Below are positions 10,467-20,459 of a stretch of 64,000 nt of DNA, one piece after another; position 1 is the first letter of the stretch, and every line of letters begins with the position of its first letter. The position numbers and the translations under genes are program-made. Source of the stretch: Gentiana macrophylla (Eukaryota > Streptophyta > Magnoliopsida > Gentianales > Gentianaceae); assembly GCA_026214975.1 (NCBI GenBank), contig CM047808.1, positions 61,468,583-61,532,582 of the forward strand. Reading direction: 5' to 3'. Under the pieces are notes generated by a model that ran no database searches, was not told the origin of the DNA, and saw only the letters and a list, made by a program, of their open reading frames with translations.

Positions 10467-11357
10467 CATGGGTTGAGTATAAGTATACATCTATAATCGG
10501 TAGAGTTCGATTTCGGGTTTATGGTGGCGTAATCCCGGAATTAATAATTAATGTGCTTATTCGGTTCGATGAATAATTAATTATTGGAGCTACTAGTTAT
10601 AGGTCCATGGTCCCCGATGTGGCTTCTATAATTCGGACTAATAATCTTGTTATTTGGGCCTCAGTGATAATTAATTGGCTGGGCTAATTAATTGATATGC
10701 ATGGATATTATTTAGTTGGGCTAAATAATATAATACACATAAAAGATATTTTATGTGGGCTTAGTAAACCCTACAAGTGGCGCCAATATTGATGATAATT
10801 AGAGAGAAATTAGTTTTCTTGGATAATTATTTGACATGTGATTTATCATTTATTTGTTAAATGATAATTCATGGAATATTAGATAATAATATGATTTATC
10901 CTAATTTGTTTGGGATAATCATTTTATTTATCTTTTATTTGGAATAAAATATTAATGTAATAATTATCTCTTAATTATTTAATCCTTGGAGGACAAGGAT
11001 TACTCTCCTATATAAAGAGAGTTCTCCCCAGCCTTAGGCATTGTGATAATTTCGACCACACACTTGTAAAGAAGAGAAAAATTAGTTTTTCTTGTCTTGG
11101 GTTTTAGAAGAAGAAAAACTCTAAGTTTTTCTTGGTGTTGCATATCGAGGAGGTTCGTGTATCAAGAAGGGTGTCCACCAACCGCTGTTTGGAGAACACA
11201 TCGGAAGATCTTGGCTTCTCTTCCTACTATTGGTAACATGATCTTAACCCCCTTATAGTAGTTTAAGTCCTTTAATTATGTATTGTGATGTAAAAGTCGT
11301 GATTCATCCGCTGCGCGTAGATCTAACTCGTTTAGATCTTTGAACCTGCATCCTTCA
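8720..11357 (+). repeat. Solo copia LTR carrying an internal duplication
   Basis: The outer ends are TGTTAGGTG at 8720 and CATCCTTCA at 11357, flanked by TGCTA at 8715-8719 and 11358-11362. Removing it rejoins the copia-C gag codons that are continuous in copia-B near 43340. Without the duplication the LTR would run 9627-11357 (1731 bp). A TATA box TATATAAAG is at 11009-11017. It belongs to the same family as the LTRs at 26162-27915 and 37398-39250 (shared start with GCCxGAAAGACAATTT and shared TATATAAAGAGAGTTC). The orientation is plus, opposite to the host element. Confidence 0.9.
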
Positions 11358-11362
11358 TGCTA

Positions 11363-11738
11363 CTCCTAGCAGTATGATTTCCTCATCACTTTCACCTTCA
11401 TAGCTCATGGGTAAAATTTCAGCAATATCTTTGGCTTTTGTGATGGATGGATCTTCAATGAAGGTTTCAGTCAGTCTTTCTTCTATGACATCAGCTATTC
11501 GCAGCAACTCATTTTCTGCTTCCTCTGAGAGATCACTTAGTGATGCAAATCCTCTGGATTCATCATCATACGTGTTGAAGTCAGTATCCACGTCATTACT
11601 AAAATGAGGTTCTGGATTAGTATGTGAGCTTGTAGTGTTGAACCTCTCAAATACTTGATCCTGAAAATCAGATACAACATTCTGCAAATAACTAGTCAGG
11701 GGATAATTAAGCCAACTTCTTCTTCTAGATGTATCCAT
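11363..11738 (-). pseudogene. copia-C gag-like ORF, N-terminal part
   Basis: The ATG at 11738, 98 bp after the primer-binding site, opens MDTSRRRSWLNYPLTSYLQN and stays open to DEEIILLGVA, where the TGCTA-flanked LTR was inserted. The acidic tail DLSEEAENELLRIADVIEERL matches copia-B 43108-43344 closely. The protein lacks the usual copia gag polypeptide domain (UBN2 type) at its N-terminus, so this family has a shortened gag. It is unlikely to form capsids alone and may retain only a part of gag. The frame is intact here, whereas copia-B has a stop and a frameshift in the same place. Confidence 0.75.
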
Positions 11739-11835
11739 TAAGTTTCACTTAAACGCTTATACAACTAATACAGTGAGAGGACTTCAACAATTGGTCTTTA
11801 AAATAACTTTGGATCACCTCCAAAAAGAAAGAACT

Positions 11836-11847
11836 GCTCTGATACCA
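11836..11847 (-). other. copia-C primer-binding site (initiator tRNA-Met)
   Basis: The minus-strand sequence is TGGTATCAGAGC, exact complement of the 3' end of plant initiator tRNA-Met, two bases inside the LTR end. It is the standard primer site of Ty1/copia elements. Confidence 0.93.
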
Positions 11848-11849
11848 AT

Positions 11850-13598
11850 TGTTGGTCCCTTGGAAAGGCTAACACAAGTTTAGAGGTGGGGGGGGTGTGA
11901 ATAAACTTGTCACCAAAATTCCTCCCAAAAACTAAATCTTAAACTAGATTGAGTTCAAATAAAGCTTGTGCGGAGTTAAGCTAACTTAACTGAGTAATAG
12001 AAAATACTGACTTCTCCTTAGTTTAGTTAACTGGCAGCGGATTAATTAAGCCGTTTAAAAATAAGAGTTATCAGTTTATGCGCTGACTTAGTTTCTATAT
12101 TTGCTGAGTGTATATACTTGATAAATGCAATAAATGTATGAGCAACAGAATGTAAAAGCGTAAGGTAGATGAGACAAAAGTTATAGAGGTTCCAGGTGGT
12201 GTAATCCTGTCAATCCTCTCTTCCCCTATGATGCTGAGGAAAATTCCACTAGAACTTCATTGAGATGGCCCAGTTATAAAAAGTTCTAAACTGATAGTCT
12301 TTGACTAATCCCTAGCTTCACTATCTAAACACATGTAGAACAAGTAGAATGGCTGCTCTTCAATTGTTTGAGACACTGGTCCTTGGAGGGTTGAATTGCC
12401 TCTTCACCGGCTATAAACACAGTCTTCCTGACTGTACTCAACTGTCCTTCACACCTTCTTGGTGTTCCATAGTCAAAACCTTTGACGAAATCAAAGTTGA
12501 GACTTGAATCAATAACTACGATTCAATTGTGATTTGAGCTTTTCTTCTAGATATATAAGAAGCGCGGCTCTGATTTCTCCAAATGATTTGATCTTGATCT
12601 TTCTTTTAAATCGAATGAACACTTGAAGAATTCTTGATCTTTCAATGAAAGGCTTAGCAGTAAATTTCTTGATTTACTTTCCCCCTTAGTTTGATGTTAC
12701 TTGGCTAGATAGATTCTTAGAATTCCGCTCCCCTCCTCTTTTTTTTCTTCTTGAGAAAGAAACAGCCTATTTATATGGGTTTATCTAACGGTCAGATTAT
12801 TTGAATTTGAGTCTTTGAAGCCGTTAGTGGTCCTGCTTTCTTGCTTGTACGTTAATGTCAGAACGGATAGAATATCCTCCAATCATATTGCTTGTACTGC
12901 AACAGTTAGATTCTTCTTCAGTTTTACTTAAACATCGGTTCCAAAGCGATTTATCGGGAACATTGTCGGTTTCGGTTCTAAGAGCATTAATCGAGTTTTA
13001 ATCTTCTTCAAAATCTCAGTACTCTTTCTTTCATCTGATTATTATTGATCTAATCAGAGTACACCACTTCAAATTAATCAGCAAAGACATCATTGTCCTT
13101 ATGTGTCTTAGCTCTCCATTCAAGATCTACATAGTCAGTTCAGGTTATCACAGACTTGCCTGAAGTCTAATTTATATAGTCTCGACTTAATCTTAATAAA
13201 CTGAGTTTGAACCCTCAGTTCTTCTGTCTTCGATAACTGAGTTTGAACCCTCAGTTCTTCAGTCTTCAAAGTAAGTCATATGAGTCTGTTCCTTCAGCGA
13301 ACTTACCTATTATAGATTTTCCTTGGTGCGCTATGAGTCGGTTTTCCAGTTTCTTATAGCATCTCAGTTTAACTTACTTCCAGTTTCTCGTTTTCTCAGT
13401 TCACAACCTAGAATTATTACATTGCTTGTCTGATTTAACTTATACAAATATCAGACTCTATTAAATCCTATACATTGATATCTAGACATCTTTTTGCTTT
13501 GCACTATAACAGCTAGTTATGACACTTCATCAATGGGGTCTAAAAACAATAACATAACGAGTGAAATCATCATCAAAACATAAATTTTATTTCCAACA
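11850..13598 (-). repeat. copia-C 5' LTR (1749 bp)
   Basis: On the minus strand it starts TGTTGGAAATAAAATTTATG at 13598 and ends GGGACCAACA at 11850. It is collinear with the copia-B LTRs (1763 and 1756 bp). A TATA box TATAAATAG lies at 12767-12775 (minus). The U3 part contains repeated copies of an AACTGAGGGTTCAAACTCAG motif (13200-13260), present also in copia-B and in weaker form in copia-E. The base after the LTR on the right (13599) begins TTTAT, the expected target duplication on that side. Confidence 0.92.
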
Positions 13599-13878
13599 TT
13601 TATTGTTGTAGAAAATATCAAACAAATTGAACCTTTGTTTTATCATCGACAATAAGCTGGACGAAACCAACTTTCTCGGCTGGGAAAGAAATATTAAAAT
13701 CGTTTTGAGTCATGAAAAGATTGGCTATGTCTTGGACGAATCCCTACCGGAAAAGCCCGTTGAGGGCTCGGCTGCAGATGCTGTCGAGAAATACAACAAG
13801 CACTGTTCTGACAGTACTGATGCTACATGTATCATGCTTGCTTCAACTCTTCCAAAATGTATGCTGATACTACACTAG
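13599..13878 (+). pseudogene. Ty1/copia gag N-terminal fragment
   Basis: The plus frame reads DNKLDETNFLGWERNIKIVL, KIGYVLDESLPEKP and STDATCIMLASTLPK, typical of the copia gag polypeptide (UBN2-like: L-x-x-x-N-F-x-x-W-x-R-N-x-x-I-V-L, then Y-V-L-D). It stops at 13878, and the sequence after it is unrelated. About 30 bp of leader-like DNA separate it from the copia-C LTR. It is not the gag of copia-B/C. It may be the start of copia-E or of another copy that copia-C interrupted. Confidence 0.7.
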
Positions 13879-14230
13879 CCATACCACCAGCAAGGTTGTC
13901 AGCGGGTCTTTCGATATTATCATCAGCCCTAGGTATCCTTACCACAATTGCTCTTGTCCTGTCCCATACATAAGGTTCAGGACCTTCTTCAATCACATTT
14001 AAAATATGTACCTCCTCAAATATAGGTTCTTGTTCTTGTTGAGGCTCTTCTTCTTCTTCTAAAGGAAATTGGAACTATTCATCACTAAATTCATAGTCAA
14101 GAAGTTGCTCATCAGGTTGTTCATCAGCAGCTTCTTGCCCAATTTTGCCATCAGTAGCTACTTCCTCAGCAGCCTCCAAACAAGACACAGGGGATTCCAG
14201 TTAACTGGCATAGTGTCTAGTTAACATTGG
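13873..14230 (-). pseudogene. Acidic ORF fragment of unknown origin
   Basis: The minus frame is open for most of this stretch and reads EAADEQPDEQLLDYEF, then after one stop FQFPLEEEEEPQQEQEP and EPYVWDRTRAIVVRIPRADD. The acidic, Gln-rich composition resembles the linker between integrase and RT or the tail of extra ORFs in copia elements, but no domain was recognised. It is in opposite orientation to the copia pieces on either side, so it is probably a rearranged fragment. Confidence 0.4.
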
Positions 14231-14537
14231 TTGAAGCCTGGAAATGGTGGAAAATAATACACACCTGGATTGATTTCTAAAGAATTGAAAATCAGTGGAT
14301 GCTGGATATGCAAAGAGAAATCAGAGAATACCTTCAAAAGAGAGACCTAGAAAGAGATAAAAACTAGATCAGCAGACTCATGCATATGCTTTTATTTTGA
14401 TGCTGATCCTTGTTGTAATAATTTTGAACAGATCTGATTTTAATGAGATGTGAATGGAATTTGTTTTGTTTTTATGTTTTTATCTTTTTGCTTTGCTGTA
14501 AGGAGGGTATTGGCATCATCACTAAAAAGAGGGAAAT
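14231..14537 (+). other. copia-E 3' untranslated region and polypurine tract
   Basis: The plus strand ends an ORF tail (RIENQWMLDMQREIREYL) and then holds a sequence matching the 3' UTR of copia-B (CTTTTTGCTTTGCTGTAAGG, then GAGGGTATTGGCATCATC). The polypurine tract AAAAAGAGGGAAAT at 14524-14537 abuts the LTR start. Confidence 0.75.
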
Positions 14538-16245
14538 TGTTAGACATATTTTAGTTTTAAAGATGAGTGCCAGACTAGCTGTTATAGAGCAAAGGCAAAA
14601 AGATGTCTAAATTACATGTATAGGTTTACAAGAGTTTGATCTTTGTATAGGTTTGATCAAACAAGCAGTGTAAAGAAGTCAGTTGACTTGATCAACATGC
14701 CTATCTTGGTCAGTAGAGTATTTAGGTCTGCAGACCTTGTCTGAGGGTTCAAAATCAGTAATGAAGATTGAGGGTTCAAACTCAGTTGTGAATGCTAAGG
14801 GATAAAACTTAGTATTAAAATCAAGGATATAGGATCAGAATTTAGGGAAGTTTGTGATGAGGTAAACTGATCACATACACCTTGTGTAGAAGGTCTAAGT
14901 TCCATAAAAGTAAAGTGGTGATTGGAACTTGGTTATAATTAAAATGGTGTACTCTAACTTCATAATGAAAAGTTATATGAGAAGCAGTCAACTGAGGTTT
15001 TTATAAAACACAGTAGACTAAAAGTCAGCTGACATGCATGGACATCAGCAGACCTATTCAATAGGTGTCTGCTGAATTCAAAGTCGATTTAATCAAAGTT
15101 TCTCTGAAAGATTAAATGGATAAGGATGAATTACATGCTTTGGATTAATCAATAAATCAATGGTCAAGATGGAAAGAAATTTGTAAAAAGTCAGAGCTAT
15201 ATCCAACGAGATTAAGTCAATGGTTGACAAACCGGGCGATAAAAAAAAACAGCGGCGATTGTCGATCACGATGCGAGAGAGGCGATTGCAGTCAAGATAG
15301 AGACAATTCTGTAATGGCTATTTTTGAAATTCAAACTCAAGTCACAGGATTCACACCTATAAATAGAGGACTCCTGACTCAGAATTACAACAAGAAGAAC
15401 AACAATAACAACTACTAGATTACATACGAAGCAATCAGTTTTTGAGCAAGAAATTACCATGACGAGCAATAGAGAGCTTTAATCTACTGATCAAGTTTTT
15501 ATTCAAGTGTTTTCCTACAATCAAGCAACATCTGGCATACACACCTGAAGACTACAAGCTGCTGATCTTTTCATCCTGATCAAAAGCTTGCTGAAAGTTG
15601 AATAACTTTCATGATTCAACCCTTCTTTTTCAAGAAATTTGCTGAAGACAGAGAAGAACTTTTGGAGTGTCAAGAACTGTTGTTTGTGGGGAGCTGGTGA
15701 AGAGGCAATCCTGCCCTTCAAGGACCAATGGAATACTTTGAAGTAGAAATCCTACCTGTTTCTAGTGTTCAGTTTGTGAAGCCATAGTCCTTGGTCATGG
15801 ACAAACAGTTTAGGAATTTTTGTAACAGCTACCTCAAGAATCTCTAGTGAATTTCCTCCAACATCGCAGGAGAAGAGTGGACTGACAGGATTACACCACC
15901 TGAAACCACTATAAAACTTAATTGCCTACTTTATTTACTGCATTTAATTTCTACAATTTACTTTATCAGCATACTTATCACATCAATCTACTGAACTAGC
16001 TACTAAATCACACCACTTGCGCTACTGAGTATCCATTACTTAGTATCATCTTCTAAGAAACAAGTATAAGGCTCAATCAATTATATTCCGCTGGAACAAA
16101 TTCAATAGCTTCAATAATTAGCAGACTGTTGAAGGTCAGCAGACTATTTACCCTGCTGAGTTTGTAAAACTCCAAAAAGTTTTTAAGTGTTAAGTTTATT
16201 CAACCCCCTTATAAACTTAACCAAAGCCTTTTCAAGGGACGAGCA
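14538..16245 (+). repeat. copia-E 3' LTR (1708 bp)
   Basis: It starts TGTTAGACATATTTTAG directly after a polypurine tract and ends AAGGGACGAGCA. The overall plan matches the copia-B/C LTRs: GCTGTTATAG and AAAAAGATGTCTA near the start, ACTGAGGGTTCAAA-type motifs in U3, TATAAATAG at 15358-15366, CAACCCCCTT near the 3' end. Sequence similarity to copia-B is partial, so it is a related family. No matching 5' LTR was found in the window. Confidence 0.85.
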
Positions 16246-17420
16246 TTATATTTATACAATTAATATATGTTTGTTAAAATAATAAACACACTAAACAAAT
16301 CATTAATTAATTAGGAAAAATGGATTTTAATTTAGGAAATACTTTGAGTAATCAGTCAAAGAAATGCAATGCTATTAATCATCAAATCTATTTCAGAAAA
16401 ATAAAATAATAAACGTCTAAAGTCTATTCTAAAAAATCAATCAATCAATAAACACATTAAATGGAAAGAAGGTCAACGAAGGACAAATAAGTTAATAAAT
16501 TAGGATTAAAGGACAATTTTTTTTTTGTTAAAAAGGTTAATTTCATTATTAATGGACTGAATACCCTTAAATGATAAAATAGGAATGATTTTTTTTTAAA
16601 TAGATGTCACGTTAATATTGACCGTTTAAGTCTGGCCATTAAGTTGAAGCAATTATACAGATTTAAAACTCTCCAAAAGGGTTATCCTAGTTTCAGTTCA
16701 AATATATAAAATGATTTTCATACATGTACATGTGCAACGGTATTTATTATTTTAGTATTAATTGATAATACGTATATAAAACATTGTATGCATGTGGTCA
16801 AAAGATTTAATGGAAAAAATGCAAATTACCCCCTCAAACTATTGCTTTAGAAAAATTTTGGACCTTAATTTATTATTTGATTGATTTACACCCTTAAAGT
16901 ATACTATATTAGAAATTTACAACACCAAACTATAAATTATTCTATTTACCTCCCTCAAGTATAATTTTGCTCAATTTACCTATTTTCTTTATAATTAACA
17001 TTAATAATAAATATTTAATTGAGGGTAAAAATGCCATTTCATTGTCATCCCTCCTTACCTCATTTTTAGAATACCACTAACCCTCCCTTCCCACATCTGC
17101 CAAGATTAGAGATTGAAATGGCTATGTTCTTGAAACAAAATCCGGGTTGATTCACCATCTCTTTGAATGGCTCTTGTAGCTTCAAAGTCTATAAATAAAA
17201 ACTTAATTACAAAATTCATCATTTTTTTGGACGGCTATAAAAAATCATCATTGACATGGACAAGCTACCTGATTTGGATGGAGTATACGTCAGAATATGC
17301 ATTTTTAGCTGCAAAATAAGAAGGCTAGTCTTCTACTCATATGGTTTTCTTGTCTTCAAGCCTATATTAGCTGAGACTATGAATACAAAGACAAAGTCTG
17401 ACTAATCCTATAGAATTCGC
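16246..17420. other. AT-rich interval with a possible MITE
   Basis: No coding sequence was recognised. Between about 16811 and 17040 a pattern of ACCCCCTCAAACTA, TTTACACCC and GAGGGTAAAAATGCC is arranged with imperfectly inverted ends, as in short non-autonomous DNA transposons of plants. The ends diverge and no clear target duplication was seen. The rest is AT-rich with T and A runs. Confidence 0.4.
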
Positions 17421-17504
17421 ATGTCAGACTACTTAGCAAACTTATACTTGGTTTCTAAACCAACTATTTTGGTATCATCAAAACTTTTAGTATGTGGGGA
17501 TCTA

Positions 17505-18330
17505 ACAGTTAGGCTCGAGGTGGGAGATGTTTTGTTTCTGTACTTGGTGGCCTCAGATCGGATTGTAGCCACCGTACTTGTAAAGGAGGCCGGAACACTC
17601 CAAAAACCTGCCTGCTATGTAAGCAAGGCTCTAAATCCGGTGGAGAGTCATTATTTTAATGTGGAAAAATTAGCCTACTCTCCTGTCATAGCTTGCCGCA
17701 AACTTAGGGGCTACTTTACTTCACACACATTAAATTTCTTGATGGATAGCCCTATGCGTCAGATATTACACAAACCCAACCTTTCAGGTCATCTACTTCG
17801 ATGGCCTATCGAGATTACGGAGTTTGACATTCAATATCAGGACAGAAAAATGATTAAGGCTCAAGCTATAGCATATATTATCGTTGAAACAAGTTTCAGT
17901 TCCGAGCAGCCAAGCTCACCGATGCTGACAGACCCCGCCATGGCTCCACAGAAATCGGATAATTGTTGGCAGCTATATGTTGATGTAGCATCTAATCAGA
18001 ATGGGTGCCGGTCCGGTATTATTTTATTTGGGCCGGGTACAATGGAGGAAATAGAAAAGGCTCTCAACAATCAAGCTGATTATGAGGCTGTGATCGCCAG
18101 GCTTGACCTCGCTAGAGAAATGTTGGTCCGGAATGTGGAAGTCTATTGCGATTCTCAACTCATAGTTGAAAAAATCTCTGGGGGGTATGAAACACGATGA
18201 GGCATCTTGGAAAAGTATAATGAGATTGTCCAATGAATGAGAAGTGAGCTACTCTGAATTCATCATAATCGGTAGAGAACAGAATGAATGGGTAGATTAC
18301 CTCTCTAGGCTATCTTTAGGGGAGGAAATT
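17505..18330 (+). pseudogene. Tat-2 pol: RNase H1 and archaeal-type RNase H
   Basis: RNase H1 is seen as DVLFLYLVASDRIVATVLVK, VESHYFNVEKLAYSPVIACR and LRGYFTSH. The frame stays open through the tether (PMRQILHKPNLSGHLLRW) into the second RNase H, where WQLYVDVASNQNGC has Val in place of the usual Gly after the catalytic Asp, and VYCDSQLIVEKISGGYE follows. A TGA at about 18198 ends the frame. The remainder of the domain (IGREQNEWVDYLSRLS) continues in another frame. The 84 bases before 17505 show no similarity to pol, so the start at 17421 of the open frame is accidental. Confidence 0.88.
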
Positions 18331-19656
18331 GATGATCCTTAGATCATGGTATAATATCTCTTAGTTCCTACAAAAGAGATAGCTGAGATCATTGACATAT
18401 ATGCACCAACACCGGCTCCATGTTGGATACATGAGATCCAAGTGCACATCGAAGCAGGCACTTTGCCCGTGAATCTGGATGAAGGCAGTGCTCTCAGAAG
18501 ACGAGCATCGAGATATATCATAGACGATAGGATACTTTACAGAAGATCTATCTTTAAACCTTTGCTTAGATGTGTCGGCAAGGAGGAAAATGAGAAAATT
18601 TTGGCAGAGCTCTGTTAGGGAGTGTGTTGGGGCTACTCTACTAGCAACTCTTTGGCACAGAAAGTTGTAACCGCAGGCTACTACTGGCCATCCATCATAC
18701 GGGATTCATAAAAACCTGTCAAAGAATGCCCAGAGTGCCAGATACATGCAGATATACCGAGGTTGCTATCAATAGAGCAAATCATCGTTGTTTTTACATG
18801 GCTTTTTGACATAAGAGGACTTGATCTAATCGGCCCATTCCCAAAGGGAAGGTGTAGCTGCAAGTATGTCATAGTGGCAGTTGATTACTTCAAGAAGTGG
18901 GATGATGCCAAGCCAATGGCAAGTATAGGAGCGAAGAATGCGGTCTACTTCTTACATGATCAGATATGGTCGTGATTTGGGATACCGTGGGAAGTGGTAT
19001 CGGACCAAGGACCTCAATTCCGGGATAAGTTCACGGCCATCAATAGAGAACACCACGTAAAACACTAAAAATCATCTGTAGCCTCCTCATAGGGGAATCG
19101 TCAAGATGAGGCCGGCAACAAGCAGATCAATAATATGTTGAAGAAAAGTATAAGTGAGAAGGCAGTCGGATGGGTCAGCGAACTACCCATCATACTTTGG
19201 GCTCTCCCGCACTATGATAAAGACACCCACCGGAGAGACACCTTTCACATCGACCTTTGGATCGGAGGCCATGACTCCATTTGAAATGGACCTCCCGAGT
19301 ATCAGAGTCACCAAGTACAATCCGACGGATCATCTGGTCAAAAGGAAAATTGAGCTCGATCTAGCTGAAGAAAGAAGAATAGCGACTTCCCATCGGCTTG
19401 TGAACTACAAGAAAATCATGAAGCAACATCATGATAGGTAGATTCTCCATCACTCATTTAAGGTCAGATATTTCTCTTTACAGAATTGGAAAGCCGCTGG
19501 TCTTGTATCTAACAAGGGCAAGCAAACAACAAACTAGGAAGGTCCAGATCAAGTCGTGAAAGGGGTCAAGAAAAGGACTAATATTCTCTAGGATCGAAAT
19601 GGCATCGAGCTTAATCGACCATGGCACGCAAACAATCTTAAGAGATATTACATGTA
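18331..19656 (+). pseudogene. Tat-2 pol: integrase and C-terminal end
   Basis: The zinc-binding region is recognisable (ILYRRSIFKPLLRCVGKEE, AQKVVTAGYYWPSIIRDS, CPECQIHADIPR). The catalytic core shows DIRGLDLIGPFPKG with the first Asp, VIVAVDYFKKW, and VVSDQGPQF with the second Asp after an in-frame TGA at 18973-18975. The Glu region is degraded (DEAGNKQINNMLKKS). The C-terminal part continues in other frames (LAEERRIATSHRLVNYKK) and ends RPWHANNLKRYYM followed by a stop at about 19656, the same ending as Tat-4. The stop in QIWS-stop-FGIP is shared with Tat-4. Confidence 0.88.
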
Positions 19657-20459
19657 AACAATTGGTTTTGGTTATGGCACCATTATCTCATGTTTTACGG
19701 GAATAGACTTGCTTTCTTGTTTTTTGGGTTATGGCTTTCATTATAACGTTTACAACATGAATGACTACGCTTTCTTTTCTTTTAAATACTTACCCCGCCA
19801 ACGGCGACGGATGGAGCTTAAATAAGTGAACCGATTATGCATTACTTGTCTCTGGATTCGGATTTTGATTAAATTGTTTTAACAAATTCCATCGACTACG
19901 CCCTATGACTTTGTTAAAACAAAGGGGCCGTATGGAAGAAGTTTTTCAATAAGATCGTAAGCTAAGAAACAATTAAGGATTTATTTTCGATAAGACTTTG
20001 AATATACGACTGCAAATCATATCTAAAACTAAGGGGCCGCATACTCCCCACAACAGACTCGAAAGATGCAACATTTTCGAGCAAATCAATAAAAGCGGAT
20101 CAAAACATACAATTCGCGAGATCATTTAACACTTGGAAAATTTCAAGCAAAATAAGGTAACACGTCAAAACAGTCGAGATCCGAAAATACTTATCGGTTT
20201 ATGCAAAATCCATGACAAAACTATTCCTAATATATCAGCAGTTACAACACCAAACATAGCAAAAAGAAAAATTATAACAAGGGTTATACGTCATCAAGCC
20301 GAGTCTCGGCATTATATACATTCTTGACACTAAAAAATGGTGCACAAGGTTATCTGCATTGTCATCGGCCTCAGCTGTTTCTTGGTCATCGGACTTGGCT
20401 GTCCCTTGGTCCGATCCGGCGTTTTCAGCCTTACAAGTTCCCTTAGATTGACGACTTCA
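19657..20459 (+). other. Tat-2 3' noncoding stretch
   Basis: No coding sequence was recognised. Two AAGGGGCCG purine-rich motifs (about 19921 and 20031) lie within diverged repeats that end in TATGG or CATAC. The first about 150 bp (GGTTATGGC...AATGACTACGCTTTCTT) resemble the tandem repeat found after the Tat-4 pol stop. Confidence 0.5.

Larger units (their letters stand above)
5648..13598 (-). mobile_element. copia-C: pol-less Sirevirus-like Ty1/copia element, 3' part outside window
   Basis: Minus strand, with 5' LTR (13598-11850), tRNA-iMet primer-binding site (11847-11836), a gag-like ORF, the gag C-terminal end, then directly the start of a long extra ORF (6059) with no protease, integrase, RT or RNase H between. 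The same order without pol is seen in the complete copia-B (41095-49938), so the two belong to one family. Three later insertions break it: Tat-1 at 5647, a solo LTR at 6196-7500 and a solo LTR at 8720-11357. Subtracting these leaves about 4 kb of copia-C sequence in the window. The remainder of the extra ORF and the 3' LTR should lie to the left of Tat-1, outside the window. Confidence 0.88.
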
